A stretch of DNA of 64,000 nucleotides from Rhodocyclaceae bacterium (GTDB lineage Bacteria; Pseudomonadota; Gammaproteobacteria; Burkholderiales; Rhodocyclaceae), in NCBI GenBank assembly GCA_018261935.1, contig JAGTRP010000002.1, forward strand, positions 1 through 64,000, given 5' to 3'. The position numbers were made by a program, and so were the translations under genes. Within the stretch, counting starts at the first letter, position 1; each line of letters begins with the position of its first letter. Shown piece by piece: positions 37,928-44,982 of the stretch. The notes under the pieces were generated by a model. The model worked only from the letters and a program-made list of their open reading frames with translations, did not search any database and was not told the DNA's origin.

Positions 37928-38847
37928 CAGGGAATAGGGACGGAGCGGACGAGGGCGGCGATATCCTCGGCCCGGGCATGGCCGCCGCCCTGGGCGGACA
38001 GCAGGCGGTGGCGCGCCACCGCCGGCAGGACGGCCTGCACGTCATCCGGCAGCACCATGTCGCGTCCTGCCAGGTAGGCCCAGGCCCGGGCAGCGGCCAG
38101 CAGGGCGAGGCCCGCCCGAGGCGACAGGCCGTGCTGGAAGGCGCTGTCGTAGCGGGTCGCCTCGACCAGGGCCTGAACGTAGTCGATCAGGGGGGCGGCC
38201 GCGTGGATGGCGGCGACCTCCTGTTGCAGGACAGGCAGCTCCTCGGTGGACAGCAGGGCAGTCAGTTCCTCGGCCTCCTCTCGGCGACTGCCGGCGGCCA
38301 GCAGGGCGCGCTCGGCGGCCCGATCTGGGTAACCCAGTTCGAGCCGCATGAGGAAGCGGTCAAGCTGGGATTCGGGGAGGGGAAACGTGCCGACCTGGTG
38401 GGCCGGGTTCTGGGTGGCGATCACGAAAAAGGGCATCGGCAAGGGGCGAGTTTGACCTTCGGCCGTCACCTGGCGTTCCTCCATGGCTTCCAGCAGGGCG
38501 CTCTGGGTCTTGGGCGTGGCGCGATTGATCTCGTCGGCCAGGACCATCTGGGCGAAGATGGGGCCGGGCAGGAAACGGAAGTCGCTCTTTTCCCGGTCGA
38601 AAATGGAGATGCCCGTGATATCAGCCGGCAGCAGGTCGCTGGTGAACTGGATGCGGGAAAACCTGAGCCCGAGGAGCCGGGCCAGGGTGTGGGCCAGGGT
38701 GGTCTTGCCCACGCCGGGCAGGTCTTCGATCAACAGGTGGCCGCGGGCCAGCAGGCAGGCCAGGGCCAGGCGGATTTCACGTTCCTTGCCGAGGACGATG
38801 CGGCCGGCGGACTCGAGAATTGCACCAAGGGAATGGGGTTGAGGCAT
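37927..38847 (-). CDS. MoxR-family AAA+ ATPase
   Basis: 306 residues. Walker A LPGVGKTTLAHTLAR (about residue 43), Walker B VLADEINRATPKTQSALLEA (about residue 105), sensor FFVIATQNPAHQVGTFPLPE and a C-terminal lid (GLSPRAGLALLAAARAWA) define a MoxR ATPase. By family it is a chaperone-like ATPase that works with the DUF58 protein, perhaps to assemble or activate partners. First gene of the operon; the 100-base gap to the divergent deacetylase gene should carry its promoter. Confidence 0.95.
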   Translation of the reverse strand: MPQPHSLGAILESAGRIVLGKEREIRLALACLLARGHLLIEDLPGVGKTTLAHTLARLLGLRFSRIQFTSDLLPADITGISIFDREKSDFRFLPGPIFAQMVLADEINRATPKTQSALLEAMEERQVTAEGQTRPLPMPFFVIATQNPAHQVGTFPLPESQLDRFLMRLELGYPDRAAERALLAAGSRREEAEELTALLSTEELPVLQQEVAAIHAAAPLIDYVQALVEATRYDSAFQHGLSPRAGLALLAAARAWAYLAGRDMVLPDDVQAVLPAVARHRLLSAQGGGHARAEDIAALVRSVPIP

Positions 38848-38980
38848 GAACGCTCCGGTTGCGGATTCCGACAGTCGGGTATGGCCATTCTAATGCTTGT
38901 GGCTGCGCAGGAATTGCGACGATAATGACATTACATAAGCCCCGGCTGGGGTGCCGGCCGGCGGAGGAGAGAGAATACAA

Positions 38981-39907
38981 TTGACGACTACTGCCTTCAT
39001 CACCCACCGCGACTGCCTCCTGCATGACATGGGTGCGCACCATCCGGAGTGCCCCCAACGCCTGACGGCCATCAATGATCACCTCATTGCCCAGGGGCTG
39101 GACGCCTATTTCGTCTATTACGACGCCCCCTTGGCTACGGATGAACAGCTCCTGCGGGTGCACCCGGCCGGCCATGTGGAGCGCATCAGGGGGGCTTCGC
39201 CGGAACTCGGCATCGTCCATCTGGACCCGGACACCGCGATGAATCCCCATACCTGGCAGGCCGCCCTGCGCTCCGCCGGAGCCGGCGTCCTGGCGGTGGA
39301 CCTGGTGATGAAGGGGGAGGTGGAGAACGCCTTCTGCGCCATCCGCCCGCCCGGACACCATGCCGAGCGCAGCAACCCCATGGGATTCTGCTTCTTCAAC
39401 AATATCGCCGTCGCCGCCCGGCACGCCCTCGAGGTCCATGGTCTGGAGCGGGTGGCCATTATCGATTTCGACGTCCACCACGGCAACGGCACGGAAGACG
39501 CGTTCGCCGGTGACGAGCGGGTGCTCATGTGCAGCATTTTCCAGCATCCCTTCTATCCCTACTGCGGTGCCGACAAGCCGGCGGCCAACATGTGCAACGT
39601 GCCGCTGCCCTCCGGTTCCGGCGGCGACGAATTCCGCGGCGCGGTGCAAGACCTGTGGCTCCCGCGCCTTCATCAGTTCAAGCCCCAGATGATTTTCATC
39701 TCCGCTGGTTTCGACGGCCATTACGAGGATGACATGGGCGGCCTGAAGCTGCTGGAGAAGGACTACGCCTGGTGTACCGAGCAGATGAGGCTGCTGGCGG
39801 CCCAGCATTGCGGCAAGCGCGTCGTCTCCATGCTGGAGGGCGGTTACGTCATGTCCTCCCTGGCCCGTAGCGTCGGCGCCCACCTGCGGGCTCTCGCCCA
39901 GCTCTGA
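38981..39907 (+). CDS. histone deacetylase-family protein
   Basis: 308 residues from TTG at 38981, chosen because a GGAGGAGAGAG ribosome site lies just upstream; a GTG at 38951 is possible but precedes that site. Class II deacetylase motifs are complete: MGAHHPECPQRL, RPPGHHAERSNPMGFCFFNN (the HH pair), DFDVHHGNGTED (zinc Asp and His) and SAGFDGHYEDDMGG. Bacterial members include acetylpolyamine amidohydrolases and acetoin-utilisation proteins, so the substrate here is uncertain. Confidence 0.92.
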   Translation: MTTTAFITHRDCLLHDMGAHHPECPQRLTAINDHLIAQGLDAYFVYYDAPLATDEQLLRVHPAGHVERIRGASPELGIVHLDPDTAMNPHTWQAALRSAGAGVLAVDLVMKGEVENAFCAIRPPGHHAERSNPMGFCFFNNIAVAARHALEVHGLERVAIIDFDVHHGNGTEDAFAGDERVLMCSIFQHPFYPYCGADKPAANMCNVPLPSGSGGDEFRGAVQDLWLPRLHQFKPQMIFISAGFDGHYEDDMGGLKLLEKDYAWCTEQMRLLAAQHCGKRVVSMLEGGYVMSSLARSVGAHLRALAQL

Positions 39908-39926
39908 AACAGGTTCAGAAATACCT

Positions 39927-39956
39927 GAGGGTAGGGTAAAATCCTGCCCTCTTTTT
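39927..39956 (+). terminator. terminator after the deacetylase gene
   Basis: Stem GAGGGTAGG / CCTGCCCTC (one G-T pair) with loop GTAAAAT, then TTTTT, 20 bases after the stop codon and ahead of lysC. Confidence 0.85.
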
Positions 39957-39986
39957 CCTGTTTCTAACGTTCAACCGGATAATTCC

Positions 39987-41207
39987 ATGGCGTTGATTGT
40001 TCAAAAATACGGCGGCACTTCGGTGGGCAACCCCGAGCGCATCAAGAACGTCGCCAAGCGCGTTGCCAAGTTCCAGGCCCAGGGACATCAGGTGGTTGTG
40101 GTCGTTTCCGCCATGAGCGGCGAGACCAACAAGCTCGTCGCCCTGTGCAAGGAAGTCCAGGCCAACCCGGACCCCCGCGAGCTGGACGTCGTACTTTCCA
40201 CCGGCGAACAGGTCACCATCGGCCTCCTGGCCATGGCCCTTAAGGATATCGGCGTCAAGGCCAAGAGCTACACCGGCGGCCAGGTCAAGGTCCTCACCGA
40301 CAGCGTGTTCACCAAGGCCCGCATCCTTTCCATCGGCGAGGAGAATATCCGCCGCGACCTCGATGACGGCTCCGTGGTCATCGTCGCCGGCTTCCAGGGC
40401 GTCGACGAGCACGGCAATATCACGACCCTCGGCCGGGGCGGCTCCGACACCTCCGGCGTGGCCCTGGCGGCGGCCCTCAAGGCCGACGAGTGCCAGATCT
40501 ACACCGACGTGGACGGCGTCTACACTACCGACCCGCGCATCGTTGCCGATGCCAAGAAACTCGACAAGATCACCTTCGAGGAAATGCTAGAAATGGCCAG
40601 CCTCGGGTCGAAGGTACTGCAGATCCGCTCGGTCGAGTTCGCCGGCAAGTACAAGGTCAAACTGCGCGTGCTTTCCAGCTTCCAGGACGAGGGAGAGGGC
40701 ACGCTGATCACTGTTGAGGAAGACACGAACATGGAACAACCGATCATTTCCGGCATCGCCTTCAACCGCGACGAAGCCAAGCTCACCATGTCCGGGGTGC
40801 CGGACAAGCCGGGTATCGCCTACCAGATCCTGGGCGCCGTCGCCGAAGCCAATATCGACGTGGACATGATCATCCAGAACGTGGGTCACGACGGCACCAC
40901 CGACTTCTCCTTCACGGTGAACCGCGGTGAATACGCCAAGACCCAGGCTATCCTGGAGAATATCAAGAAGACCCTCGGCGCCCGGGAAGTGACCGGCGAC
41001 AACAAGATCTGCAAGGTCTCTGCCGTCGGCGTCGGCATGCGCTCCCACCCGGGCGTGGCCAGCCAGATGTTCAAGGCCCTGGCCGACGAAGGCATCAACA
41101 TCCAGATGATCTCCACCTCCGAGATCAAGATTTCCGTCGTCATCGACGAGAAATACCTGGAACTGGCCGTCCGCGTGCTCCATCGCGCATTCGGATTGGA
41201 TCAGTAA
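39987..41207 (+). CDS. lysC: aspartate kinase
   Basis: Aspartokinase phosphorylates aspartate, the first step to lysine, threonine and methionine. 406 residues. The N-terminal kinase has VQKYGGTSVGNPERI, VVVVSAMSGETNKL, GFQGVDEHGNITTLGRGGSD and YTDVDGVYTTDPRI. Two C-terminal ACT domains follow (about 265-406; VPDKPGIAYQILGAVAE, VGMRSHPGVASQMF), which usually bind the inhibitors lysine and threonine. Length is typical of the betaproteobacterial single enzyme. An internal start for a beta subunit, as in some bacteria, may exist but was not judged. Confidence 0.97.
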   Translation: MALIVQKYGGTSVGNPERIKNVAKRVAKFQAQGHQVVVVVSAMSGETNKLVALCKEVQANPDPRELDVVLSTGEQVTIGLLAMALKDIGVKAKSYTGGQVKVLTDSVFTKARILSIGEENIRRDLDDGSVVIVAGFQGVDEHGNITTLGRGGSDTSGVALAAALKADECQIYTDVDGVYTTDPRIVADAKKLDKITFEEMLEMASLGSKVLQIRSVEFAGKYKVKLRVLSSFQDEGEGTLITVEEDTNMEQPIISGIAFNRDEAKLTMSGVPDKPGIAYQILGAVAEANIDVDMIIQNVGHDGTTDFSFTVNRGEYAKTQAILENIKKTLGAREVTGDNKICKVSAVGVGMRSHPGVASQMFKALADEGINIQMISTSEIKISVVIDEKYLELAVRVLHRAFGLDQ

Positions 41208-41253
41208 GTTTGACCGTAGGGCGCGGACATATTATCATCCGCGCTCTTCAAAC

Positions 41254-41346
41254 GGAGACGTGGCCGAGAGGTCGAAGGCACTCCCCTGCTAAGGGAGCAT
41301 GCGGGCAAAACCTGCATCAAGGGTTCGAATCCCTTCGTCTCCGCCA
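41254..41346 (+). tRNA. tRNA-Ser (GCT)
   Basis: A 93-base class II tRNA with encoded CCA: acceptor GGAGACG/CGTCTCC, anticodon stem CTCCC/GGGAG around loop CTGCTAA (anticodon GCT), long variable arm GCATGCGGGCAAAACCTGCATC and T-arm GGGTTCGAATCCC. Confidence 0.96.
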
Positions 41347-41382
41347 GAATTAAGTGGAAAACGGTCTATGACCGAAGAAACG

Positions 41383-41414
41383 CCCCGCTGAGCACCAAGC
41401 CCCGCGGGGTTTTT
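41383..41414 (+). terminator. terminator after tRNA-Ser
   Basis: CCCCGC (41383-41388) can pair with GCGGGG (41404-41409), followed by TTTTTC. A tighter CCCCGCGGGG fold competes with it. Located 37 bases after the tRNA. Confidence 0.65.
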
Positions 41415-41474
41415 CTTTTCTGCTTCTGGATAGGTGCCTTGGATATTGCGGGCTTTGCTTAGAGAGGGAATGTC

Positions 41475-41669
41475 ATGAGTACTCGGGGTACGCAACACCG
41501 TACACATTTCAACGAAGTGGAAATCGGGCAAAGGTTCTACGACCCGATCAGCGCCGAATACTTCATCAAGCAATCGGCGACCACTGCGGCCATGGTGACC
41601 GGAATCGGCGATGGTACGATAGCGGATGAATTCGAGCCCGATGATGTGGTGAGGGTCGAGGATCAGTAA
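41475..41669 (+). CDS. small hypothetical protein
   Basis: A 64-residue acidic protein (HFNEVEIGQRFYDPISAEYF, then KQSATTAAMVTGIGDG). GAGAGGGAAT lies at ribosome-site distance before the ATG. No membrane helix or known motif. It lies between tRNA-Ser and arfB on the same strand with a 19-base gap to arfB, so the two may be co-transcribed. Family not recognised; real gene likely from its start signal and composition. Confidence 0.65.
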   Translation: MSTRGTQHRTHFNEVEIGQRFYDPISAEYFIKQSATTAAMVTGIGDGTIADEFEPDDVVRVEDQ

Positions 41670-41688
41670 GACCCGCAGGCTAGGTACC

Positions 41689-42093
41689 ATGGGCCGCCCC
41701 ATTGCCATTCCGCCAGAAGAAGTCGAAATTACCGCTGTCCGAGCCCAGGGCGCCGGGGGCCAGAACATCAACAAGGTCTCCAATGCGGTCCATCTGCGTT
41801 TCGACATTAACGCCTCGTCGCTGCCGGAACAGATTCGGGACCGGCTCCTGAGGCTGGGCGACCACCGTGTCAGCAAGGACGGGGTGGTCGTCATCAAAGC
41901 CCAGGAATTCCGCAGCCTGGAGAAAAACCGGGCTGAGGCCCTGCGGCGGCTCCATGAACTGGTTGCCAAGGTCGCCGTGCTGCCGAAGATTCGGAGAGCC
42001 ACTCATCCGACCCGATCGAGCATGGCGAAACGGCTGGAAGGCAAGAAGCGGCACTCGGCGTTGAAAGCCGGGCGGCGCGTAGTCCCGGAGTAG
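41689..42093 (+). CDS. arfB: alternative ribosome-rescue factor / peptidyl-tRNA hydrolase ArfB
   Basis: ArfB (YaeJ) releases peptides from ribosomes stalled without a stop codon. The 134-residue protein has the GGQ loop (RAQGAGGQNINKVSNAVHLR, catalytic Gln about residue 25) and the basic C-terminal tail (RSSMAKRLEGKKRHSALK) that enters the empty mRNA channel. Length matches the E. coli protein. ATG at 41689; no release-factor codon-recognition domain, as expected. Confidence 0.95.
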   Translation: MGRPIAIPPEEVEITAVRAQGAGGQNINKVSNAVHLRFDINASSLPEQIRDRLLRLGDHRVSKDGVVVIKAQEFRSLEKNRAEALRRLHELVAKVAVLPKIRRATHPTRSSMAKRLEGKKRHSALKAGRRVVPE

Positions 42094-42191
42094 GGGCGGC
42101 GACTATCGGCTACCGGCATGCTGACCGGTGGTTCCTCCCTCTGCGGGGCATGGGACTTGCTGCAGAGGGGTTTGGAAAGCGAGGAGCGCCG

Positions 42192-42401
42192 ATGAAAAAT
42201 CCCTGGACCAGGAAAAATCCTCTGATGAGCATGTGGCTGAGCGGCGCCAATGCCGTTGCGGGTTCGATCCGCAGCCGGGCAACCGCCGAGGCGAAACGCC
42301 AGGCGGCCACCATGGCCACCAGAAGCGCGAAGCAGATAGCCGATTTCTGGAGCAGCATCCTGACGCCGCAGGTGCCGAGAAAGAGGAAAAAGTCTCGGTA
42401 A
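42192..42401 (+). CDS. small basic protein, unknown family
   Basis: A 69-residue protein beginning MKNPWTRKNPLMSMWLSGAN, rich in Ala, Arg and Lys, with an amphipathic helix in the middle and a basic end RKRKK. The ATG at 42192 follows GAGGAG at a good distance, which favours a real gene; upstream in-frame Met codons lack such a site. The helix pattern resembles small phasin-like or nucleoid proteins, but I cannot name a family. Confidence 0.6.
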   Translation: MKNPWTRKNPLMSMWLSGANAVAGSIRSRATAEAKRQAATMATRSAKQIADFWSSILTPQVPRKRKKSR

Positions 42402-42411
42402 TCCGAACTGC

Positions 42412-42780
42412 CTAGTCGCCGCGAAAACGGCTCAGCTGCCGCCTGTCCCGCTTGGTGGGGCGGCCCTTCTGTTCGGGGGCTGCCATGGGGGCCAGTTTGC
42501 GCAACTCCGCTGCCTGAACGCGCTGCTGCGAGCTTTCCGGCGTCTCCTGGTAGAGCAGCTGGGCTTCCGCAGCCGGGCGTCGCTGCTCGTTGAGGCCCTG
42601 CACGACCACTTCCCAGTCCTGGTCCCCGGCACGGATCTGGATGCGGTCTCCGACTTTTATGTCCTTCGCCGGCTTGGCAGCGGAGCCATTGACCTTCACC
42701 TTGCCGCCGTCCACGGCGTCGGCGGACAAACTGCGGGTCTTGTAGAAACGGGCTGCCCAGAGCCATTTGTCGAGACGCAC
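42412..42780 (-). CDS. hslR: heat-shock protein 15, S4-domain RNA-binding protein
   Basis: Hsp15 binds 50S subunits that carry stalled nascent chains. The 122-residue protein has an N-terminal S4 domain (RLDKWLWAARFYKTRSL, DGGKVKVNGSAAKPAKDIKV) and a basic C-terminus (KGRPTKRDRRQLSRFRGD). The start is GTG at 42780 behind AGGAG. It lies 36 bases downstream of a small ORF that sits behind a LexA box, so SOS-linked expression is possible. Confidence 0.93.
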   Translation of the reverse strand: MRLDKWLWAARFYKTRSLSADAVDGGKVKVNGSAAKPAKDIKVGDRIQIRAGDQDWEVVVQGLNEQRRPAAEAQLLYQETPESSQQRVQAAELRKLAPMAAPEQKGRPTKRDRRQLSRFRGD

Positions 42781-42816
42781 CGGCCTTCTCCTGAAGTGTG
42801 TTGCCCGGCGCCGGGC

Positions 42817-42984
42817 TCACATCGCCCGATAGCGACGGGGCCTGCGCCAGCAAGCGGGTTTTTCCAAGGCTGCAATATTAATGGACGACCGGGTTTGGAA
42901 GACTTCTATGGCCAGATTGATCCGGTCAAGTTCCTCCTGGGTGATGCCTGCCAGTCGTTGGAACAGTTTCTGGATGGTTCTCAT
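42817..42984 (-). CDS. 55-residue ORF behind a LexA box
   Basis: ATG at 42984 has AAAGGA nine bases upstream and opens a 55-residue frame. The N-terminal half is an amphipathic helix (MRTIQKLFQRLAGITQEELD) and the C-terminus is Arg/Trp-rich and basic (CWRRPRRYRAM). No membrane helix and no family that I recognise. An in-frame ATG at 43002 lacks a ribosome site. The gene is read from a promoter that carries a near-perfect SOS box 84 bases upstream, and it precedes hslR on the same strand. Expression during DNA damage is an inference from that site. Confidence 0.6.
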   Translation of the reverse strand: MRTIQKLFQRLAGITQEELDRINLAIEVFQTRSSINIAALEKPACWRRPRRYRAM

Positions 42985-43297
42985 CAGCAGTATTCCTTTC
43001 ATGATTGGGCCTGGGAGACCCCCTGGCCGAAGGAGCCGGGGAGTCCATTGAGGCGCAGAATAGCGGAATACTGTATGGATGTACAGTATGTGTTGTTTGG
43101 CTGACTGCCGATGCCCGGGGTGATCCGTTTGATGCAAGACGGATTTAACGCCGGGCTAATGGCGACGATGTGGTCTGGGTAGGGACGCGGCTCGTCCGCG
43201 CGTTCGGCAACGCGCCTTCCCCGCCGGGAAGAGGCGGGCGGGAGGCTAAGGAATTGTGGGTGCCGCCTGGGGCCCGGCGCGTGCCGGGCAGGGGGCT
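42985..43297. other. spacer holding the LexA-box promoter
   Basis: Between the 55-residue ORF and the CheX-like gene, both on the minus strand. It contains the LexA box described separately. The part from 43140 to 43297 is GC-rich with short inverted stretches (GGCCCGGCGCGTGCCGGGC) near the end of the CheX-like gene, possibly a weak terminator. Nothing else recognised. Confidence 0.4.
43069..43088 (-). promoter_or_regulatory. LexA (SOS) operator
   Basis: TACTGTATGGATGTACAGTA matches the proteobacterial LexA consensus TACTG-(10 bases)-CAGTA at all ten outer positions. On the minus strand TGTACA within it may be a -35 box, followed 17 bases later by TATTCT as a -10 box, so LexA would block polymerase. 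Confidence 0.85.
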
Positions 43298-43981
43298 TTA
43301 CATGCCGAGGGACTCGAGCAGGTCGTCGTGGTCGTTCGGTTTCGGCTGCTGGGATGGGGTGGCGGATTCGCCATTGATCTGGGCGATCAGCTCGTCCGGA
43401 TCGGGGGCCTCGTGGGGGTCGAAGTCGTACAGCTTGATGAACTCGGTCCGGTCGATGGCCAGTTCCAGGTAGAAGATGTTGTTGCGGCCGGTGAAGAAGG
43501 TGACGCGGCGGGCCTCGGGATTATCCAGGTTGGTGTCCACGCTCAGCATCACCTGCTTGTTGAGGACCAGCATCTTAGGCTGGTTCTGGGTGATGTGGGT
43601 CTGCAGTTCGCGCCCCACCTTGCCGGTGAAGTCGCCGACGATCTGGTTCATCAGCTCCCCCATGACGTTGCTCACCTCGTCGGAGGTGTGGGAGCTGGCC
43701 AGTTCCTCCTTGGCCATGCCCATGCTCAGCAGGTAGCTCTGGTAGAGCTCCATGGCGGCCTGGGCGGAGAAGTTGATGACCACGAGGCCGGAGAAGCCGC
43801 CGTCGAACAGCACGAAGCAGCCGATATCCGGCTTGAGGCAGGTCTTGGTGATGCGCTGGACCATGCCGGAATAGCGGATCTGGCTCTGGGTCGCCACCGT
43901 CAGGACCTTGGTCACCGAATTGCAGAGGCTGGTGAGGATGTCTTCGGTGCCGAATACGACGGAATTTTCTTGCTTACTCAT
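43298..43981 (-). CDS. DUF3334 / CheX-like protein
   Basis: 227 residues with the DUF3334 pattern: VVFGTEDILTSLCNSVTKVL, KTCLKPDIGCFVLFDGGFSG, VSNVMGELMNQIVGDFTGKV and ITQNQPKMLVLNKQVMLSVD. The ExxN-like stretch (GELMNQIVG) resembles the CheC/CheX phosphatase helix, so a role in phospho-signalling, perhaps chemotaxis, is suggested by the fold. Soluble. Monocistronic; the C-terminal 30 residues are acidic and proline-rich. Confidence 0.85.
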   Translation of the reverse strand: MSKQENSVVFGTEDILTSLCNSVTKVLTVATQSQIRYSGMVQRITKTCLKPDIGCFVLFDGGFSGLVVINFSAQAAMELYQSYLLSMGMAKEELASSHTSDEVSNVMGELMNQIVGDFTGKVGRELQTHITQNQPKMLVLNKQVMLSVDTNLDNPEARRVTFFTGRNNIFYLELAIDRTEFIKLYDFDPHEAPDPDELIAQINGESATPSQQPKPNDHDDLLESLGM

Positions 43982-44083
43982 GATCTTGTGCCAGCCCTGC
44001 CGTAAAAATATCGCTATCTATAACATAATCCCCGCACAGATGGGGGCGCCCTGGTCAAAGGGGACGGCCATTCACCGGGGAAT

Positions 44084-44968
44084 TCAGCGCCCCCGGATGG
44101 ATTCCCGGCGGGCCAAGCCGAGCTTGGCGGAGCGTTCCATCTTCTGGACGAAGGCCGGGAAGTCGAGGCCGAACTTGGCCCGCAGCTCTTTGGCATGGTT
44201 ATGGAGCCAGCGCCAGCGGGGCTCGAAATAGCGGGCCTTGAAGGCGAGCAGGATGTGGTTGCCGTCTTCCGGCACGGAGACCACGATCACCTGGTCGTCG
44301 AAGACCTCCATGGCGGTGCCGATCAGGCCGGCATAGGTCTCCCTGTCTCCCGCCAGATTGACCACCAGCAGGCCGTTGCCCGAAAGCTTGGCCCAGGCCG
44401 CCGCCAGGAAGTCCCGGTTGGCGAGGCTGGGGGCGAAGCCGGTCTTGTCGAAGGCATCCACCAGGAGGACGTCGATGCCCTTTTCGGCTTCCTCGACATA
44501 TTGCGCCCCGTCGGTCTGCAGAATCTGCAGACGGGGACCGTCCGGCGGCAGCAGGAAGGCATCCCGCAGGGCGATCACATGGGGGTCGATCTCGATGGCC
44601 GTCAGCTCGGTGGACGGCAGCCGGTGATAGCAGAACTTGATCAGGGAGCCGCCCCCCAGCCCGATCAGCACGATGCGCTTCGGATGCGGGTTGAAGAGGA
44701 GGAAGGACATCATCTTCTGGGTGTAGCGCAGCTCCAGGGCGTTCGGCGCCTTGATGCTCATGGCGCTCTGCATGAGCCGTACGTTGAAATAGAGGTAGCG
44801 CTTCTCCCCGTCATCCACCACGAAGGGCTTCGGGTAGGACTCGTCCAGGAGCCGGGCCCGCAACTCCTCCGCCTTAGCCCAGGCGGGCTCCAGCATCAGG
44901 ACCTTGCCGGTCTCGATATCGAAGGGACTGGGCATTTCGAACCAGGGGGAGGAAGCGGAGCGGCGCAT
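44084..44968 (-). CDS. spermidine synthase-like SAM-dependent enzyme
   Basis: 294 residues from ATG at 44968. The Rossmann core carries RIVLIGLGGGSLIKFCYHRL (nucleotide site), LTAIEIDPHVIALRDAF and the DVLLVDAFDKTGF motif, which place it in the spermidine synthase-like fold. No complete polyamine-binding set can be confirmed, so it may be a paralogue acting on another substrate, as is common for such proteins. It lies 14 bases after the esterase-like gene and is probably in the same operon. Confidence 0.82.
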   Translation of the reverse strand: MRRSASSPWFEMPSPFDIETGKVLMLEPAWAKAEELRARLLDESYPKPFVVDDGEKRYLYFNVRLMQSAMSIKAPNALELRYTQKMMSFLLFNPHPKRIVLIGLGGGSLIKFCYHRLPSTELTAIEIDPHVIALRDAFLLPPDGPRLQILQTDGAQYVEEAEKGIDVLLVDAFDKTGFAPSLANRDFLAAAWAKLSGNGLLVVNLAGDRETYAGLIGTAMEVFDDQVIVVSVPEDGNHILLAFKARYFEPRWRWLHNHAKELRAKFGLDFPAFVQKMERSAKLGLARRESIRGR

Positions 44969-44982
44969 GGCAATCGGGAAAG

